Source: Comamonas testosteroni
GTDB taxonomy: Bacteria > Pseudomonadota > Gammaproteobacteria > Burkholderiales > Burkholderiaceae_C
NCBI RefSeq assembly: GCF_003569915.1
Contig: NZ_KZ984443.1
Coordinates: 68,821-132,820 of the forward strand
DNA: 64,000 nt
Reading direction: 5' to 3'
Shown here: positions 10,087 to 18,613 of the stretch, one piece after another
Layout: the number at the start of each line of letters is the position of its first letter
How positions within the stretch are numbered: the stretch's first letter is position 1
Notes under the pieces: model-generated
Told to the model about the DNA's origin: nothing
The model's database searches: none
Seen by the model: the letters and a program-made list of their open reading frames with translations, nothing else
Made by a program: the position numbers and the translations under genes

Positions 10087-10135
10087 CAGCTGCTACTCAA
10101 ATAGAAGCTGCGTGTGCTGATTCATTCTGTAGTTC
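10087..10135. repeat. Partial AGCT-type intergenic repeat
   Basis: CTGCTACTCAAATAGAAGCTG and following bases resemble the left half of the intergenic repeat seen at 17716 and 51699. It is short and degenerate. Confidence 0.35.
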
Positions 10136-10154
10136 GAAATGAAAGGACCCGGAT

Positions 10155-10598
10155 ATGAAGAAGATTCAAGGACTAGCGGCTTTTGTTTTGGTAGCGGGTG
10201 GTATGTCCACTGCTTTGGCACAGATGACGCCTGTGGGCGTGTGGCGCAGCATTGACGAAAAAGAAGGAACGCCCAAGGCGGAGGTGCGCATCACTGAAAC
10301 CAATGGCGTGGTCACTGGCAAGGTGCAGGCGCTGCTGCGCAAGGGCGCTGACCCCAACCAGCTGTGCACCGAATGCAAGGATGAGCTCAAGGACAAGCCC
10401 ATGGTGGGCATGACGCTGATCAGCAATGTCAAAAAGGCCGAGGGCAAGGACGTCTGGGAGGGCGGCAAGATTCTCGACCCTGAAAACGGCAAGACCTACA
10501 CCGTGCGCCTGACGCCTGTGGAAGACGGCAAAAAGCTCGAAGTGCGTGGCTCCATCGGCCCCTTCTGGCGCACGCAGACCTGGATTCGTGTGCAGTAA
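10155..10598 (+). CDS. DUF2147 exported protein
   Basis: A 147-residue protein with a clear Sec signal peptide (MKKIQGLAAFVLVAGGMSTALAQ, cleavage after ALA). The mature part (TPVGVWRSIDEKEGTPKAEVRI, VTGKVQALLR, WEGGKILDPENGKTY, RGSIGPFWRTQTW) matches the DUF2147 family of small periplasmic proteins with a lipocalin-like beta-barrel pattern; no enzymatic role is known. A Cys pair (LCTECKD) may form a disulphide or bind a ligand. It sits between acyl-CoA dehydrogenase and FadB, so a link to lipid metabolism is possible but only by position. A palindromic repeat begins 9 nt after its stop codon. Confidence 0.85.
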   Translation: MKKIQGLAAFVLVAGGMSTALAQMTPVGVWRSIDEKEGTPKAEVRITETNGVVTGKVQALLRKGADPNQLCTECKDELKDKPMVGMTLISNVKKAEGKDVWEGGKILDPENGKTYTVRLTPVEDGKKLEVRGSIGPFWRTQTWIRVQ

Positions 10599-10606
10599 CT
10601 GGAACA

Positions 10607-10700
10607 CCCCCTGAGTCGCTGCGCGCCTTCCCCCTCTCTCGCTTCGCGGGAGGGGGACGACACCAGCGCGGCGGGGCGGCCCTTGCGCGGTGTCCCTGGG
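10607..10700. repeat. CCCCTGAG-type palindromic intergenic repeat, copy A
   Basis: About 94 nt beginning CCCCCTGAGTCGCTGCGCGCC, with a CTTCCCCC...GGGGGA inverted repeat, a GCGGGGCGGCCCTTGC block and a closing GTGTCCCTGGG. It is nearly the same as copy B at 13168 and clearly related to copies at 27425 (inverted) and 34560. It starts 9 nt after a stop codon. The GC-rich hairpin lacks a T run, so it is not a canonical terminator. Confidence 0.85.
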
Positions 10701-10759
10701 TTGGAGTGCGCCAGTTTTATGCGCTGTGAACATTACGAATAACTGAAAAGAATGCAACC

Positions 10760-13162
10760 ATGTCCCGATTCAATGTGAAAAAAGTCGCCGTGCTGGGCGC
10801 GGGCGTGATGGGCGCGCAGATTGCCGCCCATCTGGTCAACGTCAAGGTGCCGGTCATTCTGTTTGACCTGCCCGCCAAGGAAGGCAGCAAGAGCGGCATT
10901 GCTGAAAAAGCGATTGCCAATCTCAAGAAGCTCAAGCCTTCGCCCATCGGTGTGGCCGATGATGTGGAGCTGATTCAGCCCGCCAACTACGAAGAGCATA
11001 TGAAGCTCTTGAAGGGCTGCGATCTGATCATCGAAGCCATTGCCGAGCGCATGGACTGGAAGCTCGATCTGTATCACAAGATCGCTCCCTTCGTGGCCAA
11101 GACTGCGCTGGTGGCATCCAACACCTCGGGTCTGTCCATCACCAAGCTGAGCGAAGCGCTGCCCGATGCGATCAAGCCTCGTTTCTGCGGCATTCACTTC
11201 TTCAACCCGCCGCGCTATATGCAACTGGTGGAGCTGATCAACACTCCTACCACAAAGCCAGAGGTGCTGGACCAGCTCGAAGCCTTTGTGACCACCGGTC
11301 TGGGCAAGGGCGTGGTGCGTGCGCATGACACGCCCAACTTCATTGCCAACCGCATCGGCATTGCCGGCATGCTCTCCACCATGAAGCAGGCCGAAAACTT
11401 TGGGCTGAGCTTTGATGTGGTCGATGACCTCACTGGCAAGAAGCTGGGCCGTGCTTCCAGCGGCACCTTCCGCACGGCGGATGTGGTGGGGCTGGACACC
11501 ATGGGCCATGTCATCAAGACCATGCAGGAAGACCTGAGTCTGGAGACTGACCCCTTCTACGGCAACTTCGGCACACCGAAGGTGCTGCAAAAGCTGATGG
11601 AGCTGGGCTTTCTGGGCAACAAGACCAAGCAAGGTTTCTACAAGCGCGTGGGCCGCGACACCATGCAGTTCGAGCTGGACAGCGAGGACTACATCCCCGC
11701 AGGCGGCAAAGCCGATGAGGTCTATGGCCGCATGCTCAAAAAGCCGGCTGCCGAGCGCCTGAAACTGCTGCGCAATGCCGAAGGCAAGGAAGGTCAGTTC
11801 CTCTGGGCCATTCTGCGCGACAGCTTCCACTATGCGGCCGTTCATCTGGAGCACATCGCAGACTGCGCACGTGACCTGGACCAGGCCATGCGCTGGGGCT
11901 ATGGCATGCAGCAAGGCCCGTTCGAGCTGTGGCAAGACGCGGGCTGGCTGGAAGTGGCCAAGATGGTTCAGGAAGACATCGACGCAGGCAAGGCGCTGTG
12001 CAATGCGCCGCTGCCCAAGTGGGTGTTTGAAGGCCCTGTGGCTGAAGCCGGTGGCGTGCACACAGGCAATGGCTCGTGGAGCGCTTCGCTGGGCAAGTTT
12101 GTGCCACGCCGCGTGCTGCCTGTGTATGAGCGTCAGCTGTTCCCCGAAAAGCTGCTGGGCGAAACCAATCTGCCCGACTGGCAGACCGCAGGCACCACGA
12201 TTGCCGAAACCAAGGCGCTGCGTACCTGGACGCTCGATGGCAAGGTTCTGATCGCCAGCATCAAGAACAAGATGCATGCCATCAGCCCCGAAGTCATGGA
12301 AGGTCTGATGGAGGCCGTGGATACGGCCGAGAGCGATTTTGACGGTATGGTCATCTGGTCTGGCGACTCTCCATTCAGCGTGGGTGCGGATCTGGAAGCC
12401 ACCATGCCCGCCTTTGTGATTGGCGGTGCGGATGCGATTGAAAGCATCGAGCAAGAGCTGCAGAACCTGATGCTGCGCCTGCGTTATGCACAGGTGCCCG
12501 TAGTGTCGGCCATCCATGGGCTGGCGCTGGGCGGCGGCTGCGAAATGGCCGTGTACTCGGCTCGCCGCGTGGCCCATATGGAAAGCTATATCGGTCTGGT
12601 GGAAGTTGGCGTGGGCCTGGTGCCCGGCGCTGGCGGCCTGACCTATATCGCGCGCCGCGCTGCTGAAAATGCAGCCACCAGCACGGGCAAGGATTTGCTG
12701 CCTTTCCTGACCGAAGGCTTTACCGCTGCGGCCATGGCCAAGGTCGGTACCAGCGCGCTGGAATCGCGCAAGCTCGGCTATCTGCTGGACAGCGACATTG
12801 TGGTGGCGCACAAGGATGAGGTGCTGTTTGTGGCCATCAACGAAGCCAAGGCCATGGCGGCCAGCGGCTGGCGTGCTCCGCTTAAGCGCAGCTTCCCGGT
12901 GGTGGGCCGCAGCGGTCAGGCCACCATCAAGGGTTCCTTGGTGAATATGCGCGACGGTGGCTTTATCAGCGAGTTTGACCATCACATCGCAGGCCTGATT
13001 GCCAATGTGGTCTGCGGCGGCGATGTGGATGCCGGCACGCTGGTCGATGAGGCTTATCTGATGAGCCTGGAGCGCAAGGCGTTCTGCCACCTGATTGCCC
13101 ACCCCAAAACGCACGAGCGCATTCTGGGCATGCTGAACACTGGCAAGCCGGTCAGAAACTAA
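10760..13162 (+). CDS. 3-hydroxyacyl-CoA dehydrogenase / enoyl-CoA hydratase fusion (FadB-type)
   Basis: An 800-residue bifunctional beta-oxidation enzyme. The N-terminal dehydrogenase has the NAD loop VLGAGVMGAQ (11-20) and catalytic region GIHFFNPPRYMQLVE (about 144-158). The C-terminal crotonase domain has ALGGGCEMAVY (Glu near 595) and GLVEVGVGLVPGAGG, so both hydratase glutamates are present. The domain order (dehydrogenase first) is opposite to E. coli FadB/FadJ but common in Burkholderiales and other bacteria. The thiolase 169 nt downstream completes the spiral, with a palindromic repeat between them. Activity assignment is strong; chain-length preference is not readable. Confidence 0.93.
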   Translation: MSRFNVKKVAVLGAGVMGAQIAAHLVNVKVPVILFDLPAKEGSKSGIAEKAIANLKKLKPSPIGVADDVELIQPANYEEHMKLLKGCDLIIEAIAERMDWKLDLYHKIAPFVAKTALVASNTSGLSITKLSEALPDAIKPRFCGIHFFNPPRYMQLVELINTPTTKPEVLDQLEAFVTTGLGKGVVRAHDTPNFIANRIGIAGMLSTMKQAENFGLSFDVVDDLTGKKLGRASSGTFRTADVVGLDTMGHVIKTMQEDLSLETDPFYGNFGTPKVLQKLMELGFLGNKTKQGFYKRVGRDTMQFELDSEDYIPAGGKADEVYGRMLKKPAAERLKLLRNAEGKEGQFLWAILRDSFHYAAVHLEHIADCARDLDQAMRWGYGMQQGPFELWQDAGWLEVAKMVQEDIDAGKALCNAPLPKWVFEGPVAEAGGVHTGNGSWSASLGKFVPRRVLPVYERQLFPEKLLGETNLPDWQTAGTTIAETKALRTWTLDGKVLIASIKNKMHAISPEVMEGLMEAVDTAESDFDGMVIWSGDSPFSVGADLEATMPAFVIGGADAIESIEQELQNLMLRLRYAQVPVVSAIHGLALGGGCEMAVYSARRVAHMESYIGLVEVGVGLVPGAGGLTYIARRAAENAATSTGKDLLPFLTEGFTAAAMAKVGTSALESRKLGYLLDSDIVVAHKDEVLFVAINEAKAMAASGWRAPLKRSFPVVGRSGQATIKGSLVNMRDGGFISEFDHHIAGLIANVVCGGDVDAGTLVDEAYLMSLERKAFCHLIAHPKTHERILGMLNTGKPVRN

Positions 13163-13167
13163 TGCAT

Positions 13168-13258
13168 CCCCTGAGTCGCTGCGCGCCTTCCCCTTCTCTC
13201 GCTTCGCGGGAAGGGGACGCCAGCCACGCTGCGGGGCGGCCCTTGCTCGCTGCCTGCT
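13168..13258. repeat. CCCCTGAG-type palindromic intergenic repeat, copy B
   Basis: About 91 nt starting CCCCTGAGTCGCTGCGCGCC, 5 nt after the FadB stop codon. It shares the CCTTCCCC...GGGGAC inverted repeat and GCGGGGCGGCCCTTGC block with copy A and sits between two beta-oxidation genes in the same direction. Confidence 0.85.
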
Positions 13259-13331
13259 GACAAGAGCTGCGAAGTATCTGAGCCCCGTACACCCAGGTTA
13301 AAGAGCTAAGAGAAACCAAGGAAATTTGGTC

Positions 13332-14528
13332 ATGAAACAAGTACAAGACGCCTATATCGTTGCCGCAACGCGCACGCCGATTGGCCGCTCGCACAAGGGC
13401 TTTTTCCGCAACTACCGCCCGGATGATCTGCTGGCCACCACGCTCAAGGCCGCGCTGGCGCAGGTTCCCAATCTGGACCCCAAGGCGATTGAAGACATCG
13501 TCTGCGGCTGCGCGATTCCTGAAGCACAGCAAGGCCTGAACGTGGCGCGTATTGGCGCTGTGCTGGCGGGCCTGCCCACCAGCATTGGCGGCATTACCGT
13601 TAACCGTTTCTGCGCCTCGGGCCTGAGCGCCGTGGCCATGGCCGCTGACCGTATTCGTGTGGGCGAAGCCGACGTGATGATCGCTGCCGGTGTGGAAAGC
13701 ATGAGCATGGTGCCCATGATGGGCAACTCGCCCAGCCTCTCGCCCAGCATCTTTGAACGCGATGGCGATGTCGGCATTGCCTACGGCATGGGCCTGACGG
13801 CAGAGAAAGTGGCGCAGCAGTGGAAGGTCTCGCGTGAAGCGCAAGATGCATTTGCGCTGGAGTCGCACCGCCGCGCTATCGCAGCTCAGCAAGCGGGCGA
13901 GTTTGCGGACGAGATCACACCGATTGAAGTCACCGACCGTACGCTGAACATTGCCAGCGGCGAGACCGTGGCCAGCACACGTACCGTGAGCCTGGATGAA
14001 GGCCCACGCCCCGACACCAGCATCGAAGGCCTGGCCAAGCTGCGCACCGTGTTTGCGGCGCGTGGTTCGGTCACGGCGGGCAATAGCTCGCAGACCAGCG
14101 ATGGCGCTGGTGCGCTGATCATTGCCAGCGGTGATGCCGTCAAGCGCTTTGGCCTCACGCCTCTGGCCCGCTTTGTGAGCTATGCCAGCAAGGGAGTGCC
14201 ACCGGCCATCATGGGCATTGGCCCTATCGAGGCCATTCCTGCGGCGCTGCGCTATGCAGGTCTGAAGCAGGACGATATTGACTGGTACGAACTCAACGAA
14301 GCGTTTGCAGCTCAGTCTCTGGCGGTGATCAACACCCTGGGTCTGGATGCATCCAAGGTCAACCCCATGGGCGGCGCGATTGCGCTGGGCCACCCGCTGG
14401 GCGCAACCGGTGCCATCCGCGCTGCGACTGTGGTGCATGCGCTGCGCCGCAAGCAACTGAAGTACGGCATGGTCACTATGTGCGTGGGCATGGGCCAGGG
14501 CGCTGCAGGTATTTTCGAGCGCGTCTGA
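13332..14528 (+). CDS. Acetyl-CoA C-acyltransferase (thiolase)
   Basis: A 398-residue thiolase that cleaves 3-ketoacyl-CoA to acetyl-CoA and a shortened acyl-CoA. The nucleophilic Cys lies in RFCASGLSAVAMAADR (about residue 93), the catalytic His in GHPLGATGA (about 352) and the second Cys in TMCVGMGQGAAG (about 382). ATG 13332 follows AAGGAAATTTGGTC; a TTG two codons upstream is less likely. It is 9 nt ahead of an alpha/beta hydrolase, suggesting continued transcription. Substrate range could be FadA-type (fatty acid) or acetoacetyl-CoA; context favours beta-oxidation. Confidence 0.95.
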   Translation: MKQVQDAYIVAATRTPIGRSHKGFFRNYRPDDLLATTLKAALAQVPNLDPKAIEDIVCGCAIPEAQQGLNVARIGAVLAGLPTSIGGITVNRFCASGLSAVAMAADRIRVGEADVMIAAGVESMSMVPMMGNSPSLSPSIFERDGDVGIAYGMGLTAEKVAQQWKVSREAQDAFALESHRRAIAAQQAGEFADEITPIEVTDRTLNIASGETVASTRTVSLDEGPRPDTSIEGLAKLRTVFAARGSVTAGNSSQTSDGAGALIIASGDAVKRFGLTPLARFVSYASKGVPPAIMGIGPIEAIPAALRYAGLKQDDIDWYELNEAFAAQSLAVINTLGLDASKVNPMGGAIALGHPLGATGAIRAATVVHALRRKQLKYGMVTMCVGMGQGAAGIFERV

Positions 14529-14537
14529 GCGCCATCA

Positions 14538-15473
14538 GTGCAGATGCAGACCTCTGCAGTGCAATGGACGGAGATGAGCTTGCCCATCTCCGTCGGCCCA
14601 CAAAAGCTGGCGCTGCGCCAGTGCCAACCCTCAAGTGGTGCAGCGCTGGCGCAGATTGTGGTGGCTCCGGCCATCGGTGTGATGCAAAGCTACTACCAGA
14701 GCTTTGCGCGCTGGCTGGCCGAGCAAGGCTATGGTGTGACCACGTTTGACTACCGTGGTCATGGCCTGTCCTTGCAGGGCTCGCTGCGCGAGGCCAAGGC
14801 CGATCTGCTGGACTGGGCGCAGGACTGCCAACTGGTGGCCGAGCAGATCCAAAAGCAGTTTCCCGGCCAGCCGCTGATATGGATTGGTCATAGCGTGGGC
14901 TCGCAACTGCCGGGGCTGGCCTCGGTTCCGCTGCCGATCAATGGCCTGCTGTCCGTGGGCAGCGGCAGTGGTTACTGGCGCGATAACGCACCACCCACAC
15001 GCCGCATGATTCGTCTTTTCTGGTGGGGTATTGCGCCGGTTCTGACGAGCATCTTTGGCGGCTTTCCGGGCCGCAAGCTGGGGATTGTGGGCGACTTGCC
15101 TGCGGGTGTGATCTGGCAGTGGCGGCGCTGGTGCCTGAACCCCAACTATGGCATTGGCGCAGAAGGCGAATGGGTGGCCGAGGCCTATGCCGCAGCCCAC
15201 TATCCGCTGCATGCGCTGTACTTTGAAGACGACGAAATGATGTCGCTGGCCAGCGTGCAATCGCTGGTGGGCTGGTACAAGAACGCACCCAGTTTTCTGG
15301 AGCGTGTGGACCCCTCCATCGTCCCCGCAGGGCGCATAGGCCATATGGGGTATTTCCGAGAAGAAATGCGTGAGCTACTGTGGTGGCCGCTGTTGCCTTT
15401 GCTGCGCAGCTGGAGTCAGGGCGAGCGCACCCCTGGCAAACCCTTGTTCAGGCCGCAAGAGTCACCTGCTTGA
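14538..15473 (+). CDS. Alpha/beta hydrolase (COG4757-like)
   Basis: A 311-residue soluble hydrolase. Its core reads VVAPAIGVMQSYYQSFARWLAEQGYGVTTFDYRGHGLS, split here as VVAPAIGV and FDYRGHGLS, then the nucleophile elbow IGHSVGSQLPGL near residue 118. The elbow has GHSVGS where GxSxGG is usual. An acidic residue and the His in GRIGHMGYFRE (near 275) would complete the triad. Family members of this type (COG4757) have no fixed substrate. GTG 14538 and ATG 14544 are both plausible starts; the gene begins 9 nt after the thiolase stop, so it probably belongs to the beta-oxidation transcript. It could hydrolyse an acyl ester or thioester, which is inference from position. Confidence 0.8.
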   Translation: MQMQTSAVQWTEMSLPISVGPQKLALRQCQPSSGAALAQIVVAPAIGVMQSYYQSFARWLAEQGYGVTTFDYRGHGLSLQGSLREAKADLLDWAQDCQLVAEQIQKQFPGQPLIWIGHSVGSQLPGLASVPLPINGLLSVGSGSGYWRDNAPPTRRMIRLFWWGIAPVLTSIFGGFPGRKLGIVGDLPAGVIWQWRRWCLNPNYGIGAEGEWVAEAYAAAHYPLHALYFEDDEMMSLASVQSLVGWYKNAPSFLERVDPSIVPAGRIGHMGYFREEMRELLWWPLLPLLRSWSQGERTPGKPLFRPQESPA

Positions 15474-15511
15474 CGGCTTTCGTTCCTGGCTTTGCGCAAC
15501 ACTGAAACCTT

Positions 15512-16345
15512 ATGAGCACAGACATCCACCCTTTTGATAGCGCCGTAGCTTTGACTGCTACGGGAGTGCCGGGCCAGTACCAGGGACAGGCCTCCAAGGA
15601 CTACTGGAACATGGTGGGTCCGTACGGTGGCATCACCGCCGGTGCGCTGGTGCAGGCCATGCTGCAGCACCCGCTGTGCCTGGGGGATCCGCTCTCCATC
15701 ACCGTGAACTATGCCGCTGCCGTGGGCGCTGGGCAGTTTGTGATCGACGCCGAACCGGTGCGCACCAATCGATCCACCCAGCACTGGCTGTTGACCGTGA
15801 CGCAAGCGGATGCCGAAGGCGTCATGCAGGTGGTGACCACGGCCACGGCAGTGACGGCTGCGCGCCGTGAAACCTGGAGCGCGACAGACACCCCGATGCC
15901 CGCAGGTCCGGCTGCTGACGATGTGCCGCGCGTACCGGCTCTGGTCGGTGCGGTGGAATGGCTCAACCGCTACGAAATGCGCTTTGTGGATGGAATCTTG
16001 TCCATGAAGGAGGACGGAGCCGAGCGCGACAGTCTCACGCGTCTGTGGGTGCGCGACAATCCGCCGCGTCCGCTGGATTTCGCATCGTTGGCTGCGGTCT
16101 CCGATGTGTTCTTCCCGCGGGTGTGGCTGCGCCGTGCAAAGCGTGTGCCTGCGGGCACGGTGTCCATCACCGTTTACTTCCATGCGGGCCGCGAAGAACT
16201 GGCTGCTGCAGGCGACCGCCCGCTGCTGGCACAGGCGCGCGGGCAGGAGTTTCGCAACGGCTTTTTTGATCAGACCGCCCAACTGTGGAGCGAGTCCGGC
16301 GTGATGCTGGCGAGCAGCCACCAGATTGTTTACTACAAGGAATAA
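15512..16345 (+). CDS. Acyl-CoA thioesterase, double hotdog (TesB-like)
   Basis: A 277-residue protein with two hotdog repeats. The N-terminal half carries YWNMVGPYGGITAGALVQAML and [16 protein letters not shown]; the C-terminal half carries VFFPRVWLRRAKRVPAGTVSITVYFH and a final ASSHQIVYY. This is the layout of the TesB / 4HBT_3 thioesterases that release free fatty acids from acyl-CoA. It starts 38 nt after the hydrolase and ends 9 nt before a crotonase gene, within the beta-oxidation block. Such thioesterases may dispose of acyl-CoA that cannot be degraded further; that role is inferred. Confidence 0.8.
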   Translation: MSTDIHPFDSAVALTATGVPGQYQGQASKDYWNMVGPYGGITAGALVQAMLQHPLCLGDPLSITVNYAAAVGAGQFVIDAEPVRTNRSTQHWLLTVTQADAEGVMQVVTTATAVTAARRETWSATDTPMPAGPAADDVPRVPALVGAVEWLNRYEMRFVDGILSMKEDGAERDSLTRLWVRDNPPRPLDFASLAAVSDVFFPRVWLRRAKRVPAGTVSITVYFHAGREELAAAGDRPLLAQARGQEFRNGFFDQTAQLWSESGVMLASSHQIVYYKE

Positions 16346-16354
16346 GGCAAGACC

Positions 16355-17140
16355 ATGAGCGAGAAGCAAGACATCCTAGTGCACACCGAAGAAGGCGTGC
16401 GCACCATCACTTTCAACCGCGCCGACAAGAAGAACTCCTTCACCGAAGCCATGTACAGCGAAATGGCCAACGCCCTGGCATCGGCCAGGGACGATGTGGC
16501 TGTGCGTGTGGTCGTGTTCCAGGGCGATATCGCCATCTTCAGCGCGGGCAACGACATTGGGGACTTTCTCAAGCAGGCCAGCACGCCCGGTGCCATGGGC
16601 GCTGAGGCCCCGGTGTGGCGCTTTCTGCAGGAGGTCTCGGCCTTTCCCAAGCCGCTGATTGCGGCAGTCTGCGGCCCGGCCGTGGGCATTGGCACCACGC
16701 TGCTGCTGCACTGCGATCTGGTCTATGCCGGTGACAACGCCGCATTCTCGCTGCCGTTTATCAACCTGGGCGTCTGCCCTGAAGCTGCATCCAGCCTGCT
16801 GCTGCCCCAGATGCTGGGCTATCACCGCGCCGCCGAAGCCCTGTTGCTGGGTGAACCCTTCCTGGCCGAAGCCGCACTGGAAGTGGGCCTGGTCAACCGC
16901 GTGGTGCCACCCAGCGAATGCAATGCACTGGCCCAGGCCCAGGCCAAGAAGCTGGCACGCAAGCCATTGTCGTCGCTGATGGAAACCAAGCGCCTGATGA
17001 AGGGCGGCCAGGCCAAGGGGGTGAGCGAGCGCATTGTGGAAGAGGGCGCCGTGTTTGCCCGCATGCTGCGTGAGCCTGCCGCCAAGGAAGCGCTGACAGC
17101 GTTTATGGAGAAAAGACACCCCGACTTCAGCAAGTGCTGA
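16355..17140 (+). CDS. Crotonase, probable delta3,delta2-enoyl-CoA isomerase
   Basis: A 261-residue crotonase-fold protein. The oxyanion-hole segments FSAGNDIGDFL and CGPAVGIGTTLLLHCD are present. Neither hydratase glutamate is conserved: the GGG(C)E position reads VGIGTT and the PE position reads LPFINLG. Instead CPEAASSLLLPQMLG matches the catalytic Glu position of peroxisomal-type delta3,delta2-enoyl-CoA isomerases (SPEGCSS in ECI2). The enzyme would move double bonds so that unsaturated fatty acids can enter beta-oxidation, which fits its place beside thioesterase, FadB and thiolase genes. It starts 9 nt after the thioesterase stop codon with an AAGGAATAAGG ribosome site. Confidence 0.82.
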   Translation: MSEKQDILVHTEEGVRTITFNRADKKNSFTEAMYSEMANALASARDDVAVRVVVFQGDIAIFSAGNDIGDFLKQASTPGAMGAEAPVWRFLQEVSAFPKPLIAAVCGPAVGIGTTLLLHCDLVYAGDNAAFSLPFINLGVCPEAASSLLLPQMLGYHRAAEALLLGEPFLAEAALEVGLVNRVVPPSECNALAQAQAKKLARKPLSSLMETKRLMKGGQAKGVSERIVEEGAVFARMLREPAAKEALTAFMEKRHPDFSKC

Positions 17141-17151
17141 CCTTCTGATCG

Positions 17152-17176
17152 ATCGCCCTTCACTGGGCGATTTTTT
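17152..17176 (+). terminator. Intrinsic terminator after the crotonase gene
   Basis: A 7-bp stem ATCGCCC / GGGCGAT followed by TTTTT lies 11 nt after the crotonase stop codon and 16 nt before the next thioesterase gene. Confidence 0.75.
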
Positions 17177-17191
17177 CGAGTTTGATGACCC

Positions 17192-17710
17192 GTGCTTATG
17201 ACCTCCAAAACCACCCAGTCCCGCAAGGAAGCGCAGGCCGCCGCCGAGGCTGCGCAGTTCGAGCCCGAATTCATCGCGGGTCTGCGTGAGATCTTTGAAA
17301 AGCGCGTGGCCTTCAATCAGACCATTGGGCTGAAGATCGACTCCATCACGCCCACGCTGGTGCAGGGCCATATCGCCATGCGGCCTGATCTGATTGGTCA
17401 TGCGGCCTTTGAGCGCATTCATGGCGGCGTGATCAGCGCGGGGCTCGACTCCATGGGCGGGCTGGCCGTGATGGCCGCGATTGCGGCGCGGCATATGGAT
17501 GACACGCCCATGCAGCGCCTGCAGCGCTTTTCGCGTCTGGGCACCATCGATTTGCGCGTGGACTATATGCGCCCCGGCATCGGCAAGGAGTTTGTGCTGA
17601 CCGCCAAAGTCGTGCGCCTGGGTTCGCGGGTTGCAAATACCCAGATGGAGTTTCTGTCTGCCGATGGGGAATTGCTTTCGACCGGCACGGCGGCCTATAT
17701 CGTTTCCTGA
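17192..17710 (+). CDS. YigI-like acyl-CoA thioesterase (PaaI/hotdog superfamily)
   Basis: About 170 residues with a single hotdog domain. The motif RIHGGVISAGLDSMGG carries the expected helix and catalytic acidic residue, followed by RLGTIDLRVDYMRPG and ending LSTGTAAYIVS. These match E. coli YigI, a medium- or long-chain acyl-CoA thioesterase, better than phenylacetate PaaI. Starts are GTG 17192 or ATG 17198; the latter gives MTSKTTQSRKE. A terminator precedes it, so it may have its own promoter. An intergenic repeat begins about 5 nt after its stop codon. Confidence 0.8.
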   Translation: MLMTSKTTQSRKEAQAAAEAAQFEPEFIAGLREIFEKRVAFNQTIGLKIDSITPTLVQGHIAMRPDLIGHAAFERIHGGVISAGLDSMGGLAVMAAIAARHMDDTPMQRLQRFSRLGTIDLRVDYMRPGIGKEFVLTAKVVRLGSRVANTQMEFLSADGELLSTGTAAYIVS

Positions 17711-17715
17711 GTTAC

Positions 17716-17780
17716 TCCTTAAATGATAGCTATCTGCCTATAAATAATAAGGACTAGAGGCTGAAATGCCTGAATTCTGG
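17716..17780. repeat. AGCT-type intergenic repeat
   Basis: AAATGATAGCTATCTGCC, then ATAAATAATAAGGACTAGAGGC, split here as ATAAATAATAAGG and ACTAGAGGC. This layout (ATAGCT, a CTTGCGCTTTAT-like centre, AAGGACTnGAGGC) recurs at 27267, 35501 and 51699 and loosely elsewhere. It contrasts with the GC-rich coding sequence around it. The dyad GGCAAG-N6-CTTGCC lies just after. Confidence 0.7.
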
Positions 17781-17951
17781 CAAGTGAGTGCTTGCCGGAG
17801 TGCAGCCAAACTTTTCATTCTGTGAGATCGGGCAATGCATGCAAGTAGATGAAACTTGTGAAAGCTTTGCTTACTGTTCTTGCGAGATCGCGGCAAATGT
17901 AGTCGTTGCTGCTGCCTAGGATCGGAGTTTTCTGACAAGGAGATTCCTGCC

Positions 17952-18542
17952 ATGGCTGTGCAAAACCCGTTTTTTGGTAAACGCGAGAACGATAGTTTTT
18001 CCACGCGCAACTCTGCCACGGGGTTGGCATCTGCCGCTGGTGGCAGCACGACGTCCGGCCCCTCGGCGCTGAGCGGCTCAGGCATTGGCGCTTCTTCTGC
18101 CAACACCATGCGCGCGGCAACACCGCCCGCAGCCACGGCTGCCGAGGAAACCAGTGGCAGCAAGCTCACCGTAGGCCCCAATATCAAGCTCAAGGGCGTG
18201 GAAATCACCGACTGCGACACGCTGGTTGTGGAAGGCACGGTGGAGGCCACCATGAACTCCCGCGTCATCAAGATTGCCGAGCAGGGCGCATTCCATGGCA
18301 CGGCAGAGATCGACATTGCTGAAATTCATGGTGAATTCGACGGCACGCTGACCGTGCGCCAGAAGCTGGTGATCTTTGGCTCCGGCAAGGTCAGTGGCAA
18401 GATTCGCTATGGCAAGGTCGTGATTGAAGAAGGCGGCCAGCTGTCGGGCCAGATCGAGGCCGGAATCAACGGCAGCACAGCGCCGCTGTTCAGCAGCAAG
18501 CCTGCCGCTGAAACCAGCAAGGAATCGATCTCCGTCGCCTGA
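17952..18542 (+). CDS. Bactofilin
   Basis: A 196-residue cytoskeletal protein. The first ~70 residues are Ser/Ala/Thr-rich and disordered. A beta-helix core follows (SKLTVGPNIKLKGVEI, CDTLVVEGTVEATM, VIKIAEQGAFHGTAEIDIAEIHGEFDG, KLVIFGSGKVSGKIRYG), with the repeating hydrophobic-Gly pattern of bactofilins. These form filaments that help organise cell shape, envelope or polarity. ATG 17952 is preceded by AAGGAGATTCCTGCC, a good ribosome site. No peptidoglycan hydrolase or lysozyme-like partner is adjacent, so its specific task is unknown. A terminator follows. Confidence 0.92.
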   Translation: MAVQNPFFGKRENDSFSTRNSATGLASAAGGSTTSGPSALSGSGIGASSANTMRAATPPAATAAEETSGSKLTVGPNIKLKGVEITDCDTLVVEGTVEATMNSRVIKIAEQGAFHGTAEIDIAEIHGEFDGTLTVRQKLVIFGSGKVSGKIRYGKVVIEEGGQLSGQIEAGINGSTAPLFSSKPAAETSKESISVA

Positions 18543-18563
18543 GCCTCGGGCCTGCCGCACAGC

Positions 18564-18591
18564 AAAAAGCGACCTGGGCGGTCGCTTTTTT
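18564..18591. terminator. Bidirectional intrinsic terminator between bactofilin and yciA-like genes
   Basis: AAAAAGCGACC / GGTCGCTTTTTT is an 11-bp stem with a TGGGC loop. The A run on one side and T run on the other could serve both convergent genes. Confidence 0.85.
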
Positions 18592-18613
18592 GATGGGTGT
18601 GAGCGCGGTGGCT

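Noticed and set aside
10733-13114. A 793-codon open frame on the minus strand opposite FadB
   Set aside because: It mirrors the plus-strand gene codon for codon, is His/Gln-rich and has no family features. It is a product of high GC in the codon third position. The same holds for long antisense frames at 8189-9961, 24564-26132 and 51824-53314.
17779-17798. Dyad GGCAAG-TGAGTG-CTTGCC as an SlmA-binding site
   Set aside because: It matches the GTGAGTACTCAC consensus at only about 9 of 12 positions and lacks the palindromic centre.
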